Source of the DNA: Bacilli bacterium PM5-9
GTDB lineage: Bacteria; Bacillota_I; Bacilli_A; JAJDGJ01
Direction of reading: 5' to 3'
Assembly: GCA_029893765.1 (NCBI GenBank)
Contig: JARXZD010000004.1
Span: 25,340-89,339 of the forward strand
DNA length: 64,000 nt
The translations under genes were made by a program, and so were the position numbers. Each line of letters starts with the position of its first letter. Positions within the stretch are counted from its first letter, which is position 1. The notes under the pieces are model-generated. The model was not told the origin of the DNA, made no database searches, and saw nothing but the letters and a program-made list of their open reading frames with translations. Below are positions 16,455-23,942 of the stretch, piece after piece.

Positions 16455-17759
16455 TCACCTTTTTATCAATTTATTAAAATGTCTTCCTCTTTGCTCATAA
16501 TTATCATATTGATCAAATGAAGAAGTTGCTGGAGAAAATAAAATATTTTTATTATCAACATTCTCTTCAATATAATCAACTACTTCAATTAAATTTTCAA
16601 ATTCAATTACCTTTTTTTGTAAACTACTAAATTCAGTTTTAATTTCACCAAACGCTAAAACCAATTCAATATTATCTAAACTATCTATTAAAGCATTCAT
16701 TTCACTAAAATTTAAGCCCTTATTAAAACCACCAATTATTAAAACAGTTTCATGTCCTTTTAAAGCATTGATTGCTGTAATTGTCGAATCCGGAGTTGTA
16801 GATTTTGAATCATTATAATAGATATTATTTTTCATTCCTACTACTCTTTCTAATCTAAACTCAACACCTTTAAAATCATATACAACATCTTGAATAACTT
16901 TTGTTGAAACATCCATTAGTTTTGCATAACAAATAGCTACAAGTATATTATAAAGATTATGTTTACCAATGATTTGTACTTTATTAGTATCAATGATAGC
17001 TTCATCTTTAAAATACAACCAATCATCCTTTAAATAAGCATCACTTTTCTTTTCTAATGAATAACCAATTATTTGTGCTTTAACATCTTTAACATACTCA
17101 TTAACAAGTTTATCATCTTCATTTAATATATAATAATCACTATTATCTTGATTTTTATAAATATCAAGTTTTGATTTATAATATGATTCAACACTTGGCA
17201 TATAATCTAAATGATCAGGTGCTAAATTTATAATTGAAGCAATCTTAGGTCTAAAAGAATCAATACCCATTAATTGAAAACTAGATAACTCTAAAATAAC
17301 AATATTACCTTTATTATGCTCTAATACAACATCAGATAATGGTAGCCCAATGTTACCAGCACAATAAACATTATCAAAAGCTTTTTTAAAAATATCATAA
17401 ATTAAAGTTGTAGTTGTTGTTTTACCATTAGTACCAGTTAATGCTAAATTAATATTATCTGAATACATATATGCTAATTCAATTTCACTAATAATTTTAA
17501 TATTTTTTTCTAACGCCTTTTTTACAAAAGGAATATAATATGGAACACCAGGATTTTTAACAATAAACTCCCAATTTTCTTCAAGTAAACTTTCAGGATG
17601 TCCATTTTCATAAACAACAATATCACCTAAAATTTCTTTATCTTCTTTAGTAAGTTCATTGTTAATAGTTACAATAATTTCATATCCTTGTTTTTTTAAC
17701 AATTTTATTGCAGCATGTCCAGAGCGTTGTAAACCAATTACCAAAACTTTTTTAGACAA
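16455..17759 (-). CDS. murD: UDP-MurNAc-L-alanine:D-glutamate ligase
   Basis: ATP-dependent addition of D-Glu to UDP-MurNAc-L-Ala. Seen: 434 residues. N-terminal Rossmann domain (VLVIGLQRSGHAAIKLL), the P-loop LTGTNGKTTTTTLI near residue 108, NLAPDHLDYM, the YYNDSKSTTPDST Mur ligase motif near 315, and a C-terminal glutamate ligase domain ending FSPATSSFDQYDNYEQRG. The start is TTG at 17759, overlapping the end of mraY by 8 bases, with GGTGA 6 bases upstream. murC is not in this cluster. Confidence 0.97.
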   Translation of the reverse strand: MSKKVLVIGLQRSGHAAIKLLKKQGYEIIVTINNELTKEDKEILGDIVVYENGHPESLLEENWEFIVKNPGVPYYIPFVKKALEKNIKIISEIELAYMYSDNINLALTGTNGKTTTTTLIYDIFKKAFDNVYCAGNIGLPLSDVVLEHNKGNIVILELSSFQLMGIDSFRPKIASIINLAPDHLDYMPSVESYYKSKLDIYKNQDNSDYYILNEDDKLVNEYVKDVKAQIIGYSLEKKSDAYLKDDWLYFKDEAIIDTNKVQIIGKHNLYNILVAICYAKLMDVSTKVIQDVVYDFKGVEFRLERVVGMKNNIYYNDSKSTTPDSTITAINALKGHETVLIIGGFNKGLNFSEMNALIDSLDNIELVLAFGEIKTEFSSLQKKVIEFENLIEVVDYIEENVDNKNILFSPATSSFDQYDNYEQRGRHFNKLIKR

Positions 17760-18729
17760 AGTAAATCACCATCCCTAATACTCCAAAAACAAAACCAAAT
17801 GCATAGAATAATAATACCGTTCCACTCTCTTTTAAATTAGACATTTCAAAATGATGATGTAATGGAGCCATTCTAAAAAATCTTTTCTTTGTTTTTTTAT
17901 AGTATAAGATTTGTATAACAACTGATACTGCTTCTAAAACAAAAACCATACCAATAATAATTGATAGTAATTCAACTTTTAAAAGTAAAGCAATTACAGC
18001 ATAAAATCCACCTAAAGCAAGCGAACCTGTATCGCCCATAAAAACACGAGCAGGTTTTTTATTAAATATATAGAAACCTAATAGACCACCAATTAATGCA
18101 CCAATATAAACTAATTCAACAGCTTGTGATTGAACATATGCAATTATTGCCATAAAAGCAAGGGCTATAGCAACCGTAATTGAAGAAAGGCCATCTAAAC
18201 CATCCGTAAAGTTAATTGCATTTGAATAAGCCATAAACATTATTAACGCAAAAACTACATATAGTTGATGCATATTTATATCAAAAAAGAAGAAATTAAC
18301 ACTTGTCATTTCATTACTAGAAAACAATTCTGGATAAACAATAATCAAAACAATCGTAACAAGAGCTTGTAACAAAAGTTTTGCTTTTGGACTAACACCA
18401 TCATTTTGTTTTTTTATAACAATCAATAAATCATCTAATAATCCTATTAAGAAAAAACCAATAAAAACAATTGTGATTGCTAAACCATGATTGCTAAAGA
18501 AATAATCTTTTCTAAACAACAGCATTGTTAAAATGGTTGCTAAAACAAAGACAATTCCTCCCATTGTTGGTGTTCCCTGTTTACTCAAATGTGATTTTGG
18601 CCCATCTTCTCTAATGCTTTGCCCAAATTTAAGTTTATGTAAAATTGGTATGAAAAAGGGCATAATCACTGTTGTAATTATGCATGAAATAACTAATGTT
18701 ATTAGTGCAATTTTAATTTCGTAATCCAT
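17752..18729 (-). CDS. mraY: Phospho-MurNAc-pentapeptide transferase
   Basis: Integral membrane enzyme that forms lipid I from undecaprenyl phosphate. Seen: 325 residues, about ten transmembrane segments. FGQSIREDGPKSHLSKQGTP and TMGG near residues 37-58, the Asp motif GLLDDLL, NFTDGLDGLSS near residue 172, the VFMGDTGSLALGG block and the late LHHHFE motif are all present. GGAGG ribosome site. It lies between the PASTA penicillin-binding protein and murD. Confidence 0.98.
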   Translation of the reverse strand: MDYEIKIALITLVISCIITTVIMPFFIPILHKLKFGQSIREDGPKSHLSKQGTPTMGGIVFVLATILTMLLFRKDYFFSNHGLAITIVFIGFFLIGLLDDLLIVIKKQNDGVSPKAKLLLQALVTIVLIIVYPELFSSNEMTSVNFFFFDINMHQLYVVFALIMFMAYSNAINFTDGLDGLSSITVAIALAFMAIIAYVQSQAVELVYIGALIGGLLGFYIFNKKPARVFMGDTGSLALGGFYAVIALLLKVELLSIIIGMVFVLEAVSVVIQILYYKKTKKRFFRMAPLHHHFEMSNLKESGTVLLFYAFGFVFGVLGMVIYFV

Positions 18730-18741
18730 TAAATTCCTCCA

Positions 18742-20874
18742 TTATTTCAATTTAACTTTTATTATATTTTTTTCACTAAGTTTTTTTCCAACTTTAATGT
18801 TTTGTGAAACAACATACCCTTTTCCACTTGTTTCAACTTTAATATTTAATAATGAAGCATATTTTAAAACATCAGATTTAGAAAAACCAGTCAAATCTAT
18901 CATATTATAATATTTACTTTCAGTTAGTAAAAAAACTTTTTGTGAGTTACTAATTTTTGAATAAGGAAGTGGAGATTGATTTAATACTGTTTTACCATTT
19001 CCTAGAACAAAATAATCCACTTTACTATTATCTAATTTTTTTGTGGAATAATCAATACTTTTATTAATAAAAGACTCAATTTGATAAACACCACTATTTG
19101 TTTTCTTTTTACTAGCTTTTTTATCCTGATCACTGTTTAAATAAGCAAGAGTATTACTTGAAACATTTTTAATAAATTTAGAACGAGCTGCATAAGATGG
19201 CGAACTATCATCTTTTGTTACTAAATATACAATAATATCTGGATCACTAGCAGGAGCTGCCATTAAAAATGAAGTGTAATAACAAGTTTCACATGTTTGA
19301 TATTTTCCATTTTTTACATATTCAGCCGTTCCTGTTTTACCAGCAATTTTATAATTATCAATTCGATAATGCTTATATCCAGTACCTTTTTCATTTTCAA
19401 CAACTTTACTCATTAATTTAAGCATTTTTTCAGATGTATTTTTTGAAATTGGCTTTCCTACTTCAGTAGGTTTAAATACCTTATTAACTTCACCATTTGA
19501 ATCAACAATCTTACTTGTAATATATGGTTTCATCATCGTACCATTGTTTGTAATCGCACTAAATGCTTGAATAAGTTGAACAGGAGTAATTGAACTTGCT
19601 TGACCAAATCCAGTTGTATATTGTTCTTGTTTTAAATCAAAAACTTTATAACCATTATTTTCACCAGCAATTTCAATACCAGTCTTTTTAAAGAATTTAA
19701 ATTTATTCAAGTATTCTTCATACACACTAGTATTTAAATAATTTCTAAATAAATGAACAATCCCAGTATTTGAAGATCTCATAAATCCTTCATCATAACT
19801 TATAGTACCCCAGTTATTATTTTCGTAGTTTTTTATTGTTTGAACAACTTTTCCTCCGCTTTTAATGCCAACTGGACCAGAGTAATATTTCGCTTTACCA
19901 TCATAAACTTTACTATCCATTGCTGCTGCATATGTAAAAGTTTTCATTGTTGAACCTGGTTCAAATACCAATGAAACAAACGGATTAGTATAATCTTTAA
20001 TATTTAACTTATTTGGATTGAATGTTGGTCTATTGCTTAATGCTAGTACTTCATTAGTCTTTGCATTTGTAACAACTGCTAATGCAAATTTAGCTTTATT
20101 AGTTTTCAACATTTCTTCCATATTTGATTCAACAATTCTTTGAATATTATTATCCAATGTCAAATAAACATCAGCACCATCTTTAGCGTGTTCTTGATAT
20201 AATTCTTTTTTCTCATAACCACTACTATCTACTTGATATTTCTTTTTCCCGTTTTTACCACTTAATAGTTCATCATAAGTTGCTTCAACGCCTAATTTTC
20301 CAACTGTTTTATTTTCCTTTTCATCATATGTAGCATAACCAATTGTACTAGATGCAAAAGTCCCATTCGGATAATATCTTGATACAACTTCTTCAAACTC
20401 AATTCCAGTTAATCCTAATTTTTCAATTTTTTCCTTTTGTGATAAGCTTAAACCCTTACCTGCACTACCTAAGTATGTTTGATAATATTTTTTAGGATCT
20501 TTACTTAAATTATCCAAAATATTTTTCTCTTTAGTTTTTAAAATAGGAGCTAATTTTTTAGCATATTCACTTGGATTAGTTACATGCGCAGGTTTATCAT
20601 TTATATCATCGTATCTTTCTTGATTTAAATAGGCAACGATTGTATATGTATATGTATCTTTTGCAATCACATCACCATTTCGATCATATATGCTTCCTCT
20701 TTTTGCAGTTATATCAATTTCTTTTATACTTTTTTCTTTTGCATAACCACTTATGTCTGCGCCACTAACTAAATGCTTTCCAGTAATATTTATATATAAT
20801 ATATTAATAAACAATATAAAAAAGATTACTAAAAAAGCAATATGAAGAGCCTTTATTGCTTTATTATTTAACAT
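18742..20874 (-). CDS. Class B penicillin-binding protein with PASTA domains (FtsI/Pbp2B/SpoVD type)
   Basis: Septal transpeptidase. Seen: 710 residues. One N-terminal transmembrane helix (about 8-28), a dimerisation domain starting ITAKRGSIYDRNGDVIA, and a transpeptidase domain with S308-x-x-K in EPGSTMK, SSN at 367-369 and KTG in AGKTGTAEY near residue 508. Two C-terminal PASTA repeats follow (about 585-710, including SKSDVLKYASLLNIKVETSG). The gene overlaps ftsL and precedes mraY. Known: PASTA modules in this class aid septal localisation or bind peptidoglycan. Whether it is the vegetative FtsI or a sporulation SpoVD cannot be decided, but its dcw position favours vegetative division. Confidence 0.95.
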   Translation of the reverse strand: MLNNKAIKALHIAFLVIFFILFINILYINITGKHLVSGADISGYAKEKSIKEIDITAKRGSIYDRNGDVIAKDTYTYTIVAYLNQERYDDINDKPAHVTNPSEYAKKLAPILKTKEKNILDNLSKDPKKYYQTYLGSAGKGLSLSQKEKIEKLGLTGIEFEEVVSRYYPNGTFASSTIGYATYDEKENKTVGKLGVEATYDELLSGKNGKKKYQVDSSGYEKKELYQEHAKDGADVYLTLDNNIQRIVESNMEEMLKTNKAKFALAVVTNAKTNEVLALSNRPTFNPNKLNIKDYTNPFVSLVFEPGSTMKTFTYAAAMDSKVYDGKAKYYSGPVGIKSGGKVVQTIKNYENNNWGTISYDEGFMRSSNTGIVHLFRNYLNTSVYEEYLNKFKFFKKTGIEIAGENNGYKVFDLKQEQYTTGFGQASSITPVQLIQAFSAITNNGTMMKPYITSKIVDSNGEVNKVFKPTEVGKPISKNTSEKMLKLMSKVVENEKGTGYKHYRIDNYKIAGKTGTAEYVKNGKYQTCETCYYTSFLMAAPASDPDIIVYLVTKDDSSPSYAARSKFIKNVSSNTLAYLNSDQDKKASKKKTNSGVYQIESFINKSIDYSTKKLDNSKVDYFVLGNGKTVLNQSPLPYSKISNSQKVFLLTESKYYNMIDLTGFSKSDVLKYASLLNIKVETSGKGYVVSQNIKVGKKLSEKNIIKVKLK

Positions 20875-21157
20875 TTTTTATCGTACCTTCACGGTTTTTC
20901 AAACCATTTTTTTGAGCAATATTACTCATTCTTTCAAATGAACTCAACTCATCAATTTTTATTTTCAAAGTTTGATTAGTGCTCTTTAATTCAGTATTTT
21001 CATTTTCAATTTTATATAAATTTTGTTTTAAATTTACATTATAATTTTTTAAAAGAGTAGCACTCACTAAATATAAAACAACAATCGCAAAGAAAACTAC
21101 TTTATATTTACTTGTTAATGATTGCTTACTATTTCTTTTTTTAACTACCTTTTTCAT
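20864..21157 (-). CDS. ftsL: Cell division protein FtsL
   Basis: Small bitopic divisome protein. Seen: 97 residues. A basic N-terminal tail (KKVVKKRNSKQSL), one transmembrane helix (about 22-40), and a coiled-coil region rich in Leu, Asn and Lys (LKQNLYKIENENTELKSTN) ending in a FERMSNIAQKNGLK motif. Sequence is poorly conserved in this family, so the call rests on topology and on position between rsmH and the penicillin-binding protein. The 3' end overlaps the next gene by 11 bases. Confidence 0.85.
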   Translation of the reverse strand: MKKVVKKRNSKQSLTSKYKVVFFAIVVLYLVSATLLKNYNVNLKQNLYKIENENTELKSTNQTLKIKIDELSSFERMSNIAQKNGLKNREGTIKNVK

Positions 21158-21163
21158 CTAATC

Positions 21164-22093
21164 TCACTCCTTTATTTTTTCAATAACTCTTAATTTACTT
21201 GATTTTGAACGACTGTTTTCACTTAGTTCACTTTCGCTTGGTAAAACAACCTTACTTTTCACTAATTTATATTTGATATCTTCTATTCCGCTAATATCTA
21301 CTAAATCTTTTGGTAATTTAGAAGTTGTATATTCTTTAAAGATGTTTTTACATAATCTATCTTCAAGTGAATGAAAACTTATTACAACTACTCTTCCACC
21401 AACATTTAATGATTCAATTGCCGCAACTAATGCTTTTTCAAATACTTCTAATTCTTTATTAACTTCAATTCTGATTGCTTGAAAAGTTTTTTTAGCTGGG
21501 TGTCCTTTTTTCTTTAACACTGATTGTGGTAAAGATTTTTTTATTATTTCAACTAATTCAAATGTTGTTTCAATTTTTTTGTTTTCTCTATTTTTTTCAA
21601 TATTTCTTGCGATTTGCTTTGCATATTTTTCTTCACCATAACGACTTATTATTCTTAACAAATCATGAAATGAATAATCATTAACTACTTCATAAGCTGA
21701 TAGTGTTGAGTTTTGATTCATTCTCATATCTAATTTAGCATCAAAGCGATAACTAAATCCTCTTTCAGGTATATCAAATTGCATTGAGCTAACACCTAAA
21801 TCAAAGATAACACCATCAACTCCATTAATTCCTAATTCATTTAATGTTTCTTGATAGCTTGCAAAGTTCTTATTTATTAAAAATACATTATCTTTATTTT
21901 CAAAAACATTTTTTGCATTTGAGATTGCTAAATCATCTTGATCAAAACATATCAATCTTCCATTATCTAATTTATTATAAATTGCTTGAGAATGTCCTGC
22001 TCCACCTAATGTCATATCAACATAAGTGCCACTTGGCTTAATGTTTAAAAGATTAATAGATTCTTCTAGCATAACCGAATAATGATTAAACAT
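21164..22093 (-). CDS. rsmH: 16S rRNA (cytosine-1402 N4) methyltransferase
   Basis: SAM-dependent methyltransferase acting on C1402 in the ribosomal decoding site. Seen: 309 residues. HYSVMLEESINLL at the N-terminus, the SAM motif DMTLGGAGHSQAI near residue 27, FDLGVSSMQFD near 97, RGFSYRFDAKLDMRM, KTFQAIRIEVNKEL, and VISFHSLEDR near the C-terminus. All are characteristic. AGGAG ribosome site; 11 bases downstream of mraZ. Also called mraW. Confidence 0.98.
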   Translation of the reverse strand: MFNHYSVMLEESINLLNIKPSGTYVDMTLGGAGHSQAIYNKLDNGRLICFDQDDLAISNAKNVFENKDNVFLINKNFASYQETLNELGINGVDGVIFDLGVSSMQFDIPERGFSYRFDAKLDMRMNQNSTLSAYEVVNDYSFHDLLRIISRYGEEKYAKQIARNIEKNRENKKIETTFELVEIIKKSLPQSVLKKKGHPAKKTFQAIRIEVNKELEVFEKALVAAIESLNVGGRVVVISFHSLEDRLCKNIFKEYTTSKLPKDLVDISGIEDIKYKLVKSKVVLPSESELSENSRSKSSKLRVIEKIKE

Positions 22094-22104
22094 TGAATCA
22101 ACTC

Positions 22105-22536
22105 CTATATTTCAAAATCAACTAAATCTTCTGCAATATCTTCAAATGATTCTTCCACACTTGAGTTATATTCTTGCCATTTATTTTCATCCCAAATTTC
22201 AAAGTAGTCGCCTACTCCAACAACAATACATTTTTTTTCTAAACTTGCGATTTTTAATAAGTGTGTTGGAATATTAATTCTTCCTGTTTTATCAAACTCT
22301 AAATCTGCTGCACTTGATAAAACCATCCTAGCATAAGCTCTTGCTTGTTTTTTTGTTGTAGGCAATGATGATAGCTTAGTTTCGATTTCTTTCCATTTTT
22401 CCATTGGATACGCAGAAAGACAACCATCCAAACCACGAGCAACAACTATTTCTTCGCCAACTTTATCACGAAATTTAGCTGGAAGAATCATTCTTCCTTT
22501 TGCATCAATATTATGATTGTATTGACCAATAAACAT
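22105..22536 (-). CDS. mraZ: Transcriptional regulator MraZ
   Basis: DNA-binding regulator of the dcw operon with two SpoVT/AbrB-like halves. Seen: about 143 residues. FIGQYNHNIDAKGRMILPAKFR opens the first half in two overlapping motifs, and the second half has RINIPTHLLKIA. The start is taken at the ATG at 22536; an in-frame GTG at 22542 lies in the ribosome site. First gene of the cluster. Three direct repeats matching MraZ boxes lie 10-36 bases upstream of the ATG (22546-22572), suggesting autoregulation. Confidence 0.97.
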   Translation of the reverse strand: MFIGQYNHNIDAKGRMILPAKFRDKVGEEIVVARGLDGCLSAYPMEKWKEIETKLSSLPTTKKQARAYARMVLSSAADLEFDKTGRINIPTHLLKIASLEKKCIVVGVGDYFEIWDENKWQEYNSSVEESFEDIAEDLVDFEI

Positions 22537-22545
22537 TATCACTCA

Positions 22546-22580
22546 CCACTTTCTACCACTTTCTAACACTTATTACCACA
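22546..22580 (-). promoter_or_regulatory. mraZ: MraZ operator boxes
   Basis: On the minus strand: TAAGTGT-TAG-AAAGTGG-TAG-AAAGTGG, three 7-base boxes with 3-base spacers and thus a 10-base period, with a degenerate fourth (TTGTGG) upstream. Known: MraZ binds tandem AAAGTGG-type repeats upstream of its own operon; 3-base spacers are reported for Mollicutes. Confidence 0.85.
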
Positions 22581-22609
22581 AGTATATCATACATACATAT
22601 TTTAAGCAA
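22581..22609 (-). promoter_or_regulatory. Promoter of the division/cell-wall operon
   Basis: -35 TTGCTT (22604-22609), 17-base spacer, -10 TATACT (22581-22586) on the minus strand. It sits right against the MraZ boxes, so bound MraZ would block initiation. Confidence 0.75.
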
Positions 22610-22666
22610 CATTTTGCCACAAAAAAAAGTATGGTTTTTGTGTGAAAATATTTATAGTTTTTAAGT

Positions 22667-22696
22667 AAAAAAAAGTATGGCTATAATAACCACACT
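22667..22696 (-). terminator. Terminator of the YciI-like gene
   Basis: Hairpin GTGTGGTTA-TTA-TAGCCATAC followed by T8 on the minus strand. Its 3' arm plus T-run repeats at 22621-22634 without a partner arm. Confidence 0.8.
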
Positions 22697-22726
22697 CTTT
22701 ACAAAATTATTTTATATTTTTTATTT

Positions 22727-23026
22727 TTATAACAAGTAATTATTTTCTTTATTAGCTACTTGTAAACTATACAATTTATACTTAGCAAACCCTTCTACAA
22801 CAAGTGGTTCTTGCTTACAAAGCTTATCTGCTTCTTCATATGTATCGGTTTTGAAAATAAACATTCCTGCCATATTTGGATAGCCTTTAAACGGACCACA
22901 AAGTTCTAATTTACCTTCATCATCTAACTTACTTATATTCTCAACATGTCTCTCAATTATCTTTTTAGTAATTTTATTATAATTTTTATTTTTTTCTAGC
23001 ATCATCACATATAAAAAATCTTTCAC
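22727..23026 (-). CDS. YciI-like domain protein
   Basis: Seen: 99 residues with the YciI ferredoxin-like pattern: FLYVMMLEKNKN at the N-terminus, the conserved RHVENISKLDDEGKLELCGP helix-turn-strand with its key His (the proposed active-site residue of the family), and the FIFKTDTYEEADKLCKQEP helix with a conserved acidic residue. Cytoplasmic. Known: YciI proteins are widespread, with weak hydrolase activity and no settled role. Single gene with its own terminator, between mraZ and rpmF. It is not part of the division operon. Confidence 0.85.
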   Translation of the reverse strand: MKDFLYVMMLEKNKNYNKITKKIIERHVENISKLDDEGKLELCGPFKGYPNMAGMFIFKTDTYEEADKLCKQEPLVVEGFAKYKLYSLQVANKENNYLL

Positions 23027-23116
23027 TTTTTTACCTCCAACAATATTTTTTAAATTATATCATAATTATAATATTATAAAGTTATTAAACCAATTATTTT
23101 TTGTGCCAATCAAAAA

Positions 23117-23149
23117 TAAAAAAAGCATGATATTAAAATCACGCTTTTT
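23117..23149 (-). terminator. Terminator after rpmF
   Basis: Minus-strand hairpin AAAAGCGTGATTTTAATATCATGCTTTT with one G-T pair, followed by T's, 10 bases past the rpmF stop. Confidence 0.85.
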
Positions 23150-23158
23150 AAACTATTT

Positions 23159-23347
23159 TTAAGCTTCGTCAGTTTCTACTTTAACTACTTCTTTACCACG
23201 GTATGATCCACATGTTTTACAAACACGATGAGATAGTTTCATTTCACCACAGTTATCACATTTTGCAACACCTGGCATTCCTAACTTAAAATGAGTTCTT
23301 CTTCTTCTTTTTACAGCTTTAGATGTTCTTCTAAATGGTACAGCCAT
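23159..23347 (-). CDS. rpmF: Ribosomal protein L32
   Basis: Large-subunit protein, 62 residues. The N-terminal [17 protein letters not shown] is diagnostic, followed by a zinc ribbon with C30-x2-C33 (CDNC) and C43-x2-C46 (CKTC). It follows yceD by 3 bases, the usual yceD-rpmF pair. Zinc-binding (C+) form; no C- paralogue is visible in the window. Confidence 0.98.
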   Translation of the reverse strand: MAVPFRRTSKAVKRRRRTHFKLGMPGVAKCDNCGEMKLSHRVCKTCGSYRGKEVVKVETDEA

Positions 23348-23350
23348 CTT

Positions 23351-23848
23351 TTAGTCCTCCTTGTCATTAAACAAATTTTTCAATTTTTCAAATCTTGGAT
23401 CAATTTTATCTTCATTGTTTTGATGATATTCATCTTCACTAAGTAAACGCCAAGATTTTCCTTCTTTGTTTATACATTCATTTTTAACAAACTTAGTTGG
23501 TGCTTCAACAATAAGTCTTTGCCATGTTAGTTCAAATAAGTCAATATAGTCTGCATCATAATTAACAGCTAAATCATAACTTTCATCCATAACATCTTCA
23601 ATTTTAAATGAAAAGTCATAATCCCCTAATTCATTAGTGTTTGCACATGGTAGAAACATTGTACCTTTAAAAGTTAAATCAACATTAACTAAATCTTCTT
23701 TTAAAAATATTTCACCATCAACTTTAATATCACTGACACCTTTTATGTTGGTTACATTCTTAAACATTTTTGGATCAAATGTTAGTTTTTCATCAACATG
23801 GTGCTTTTGATTAGGCAAAGTTCTAAGCCAACTTATTTTCCATTTCAC
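23351..23848 (-). CDS. yceD: YceD/DUF177-family protein
   Basis: Conserved partner of rpmF; proposed role in 23S rRNA accumulation or ribosome assembly. Seen: about 165 residues. An N-terminal KWKISWLRTLPN strand, a central VDLTFKGTMFLPCANTNELG with the family's single Cys, and an acidic tail. The start is taken as GTG at 23848, with GTGGGTG upstream. The 21 residues that a longer frame would add are hydrophobic with no ribosome site. Cotranscribed with rpmF. Confidence 0.85.
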   Translation of the reverse strand: MKWKISWLRTLPNQKHHVDEKLTFDPKMFKNVTNIKGVSDIKVDGEIFLKEDLVNVDLTFKGTMFLPCANTNELGDYDFSFKIEDVMDESYDLAVNYDADYIDLFELTWQRLIVEAPTKFVKNECINKEGKSWRLLSEDEYHQNNEDKIDPRFEKLKNLFNDKED

Positions 23849-23942
23849 GATTACACCCACTTTTTGCAACAATAATATTATATAGAATTTAGACAATAAA
23901 GTCAAACACAAATACCTCTAAAACCTTATTTTTCCTTTAGCT

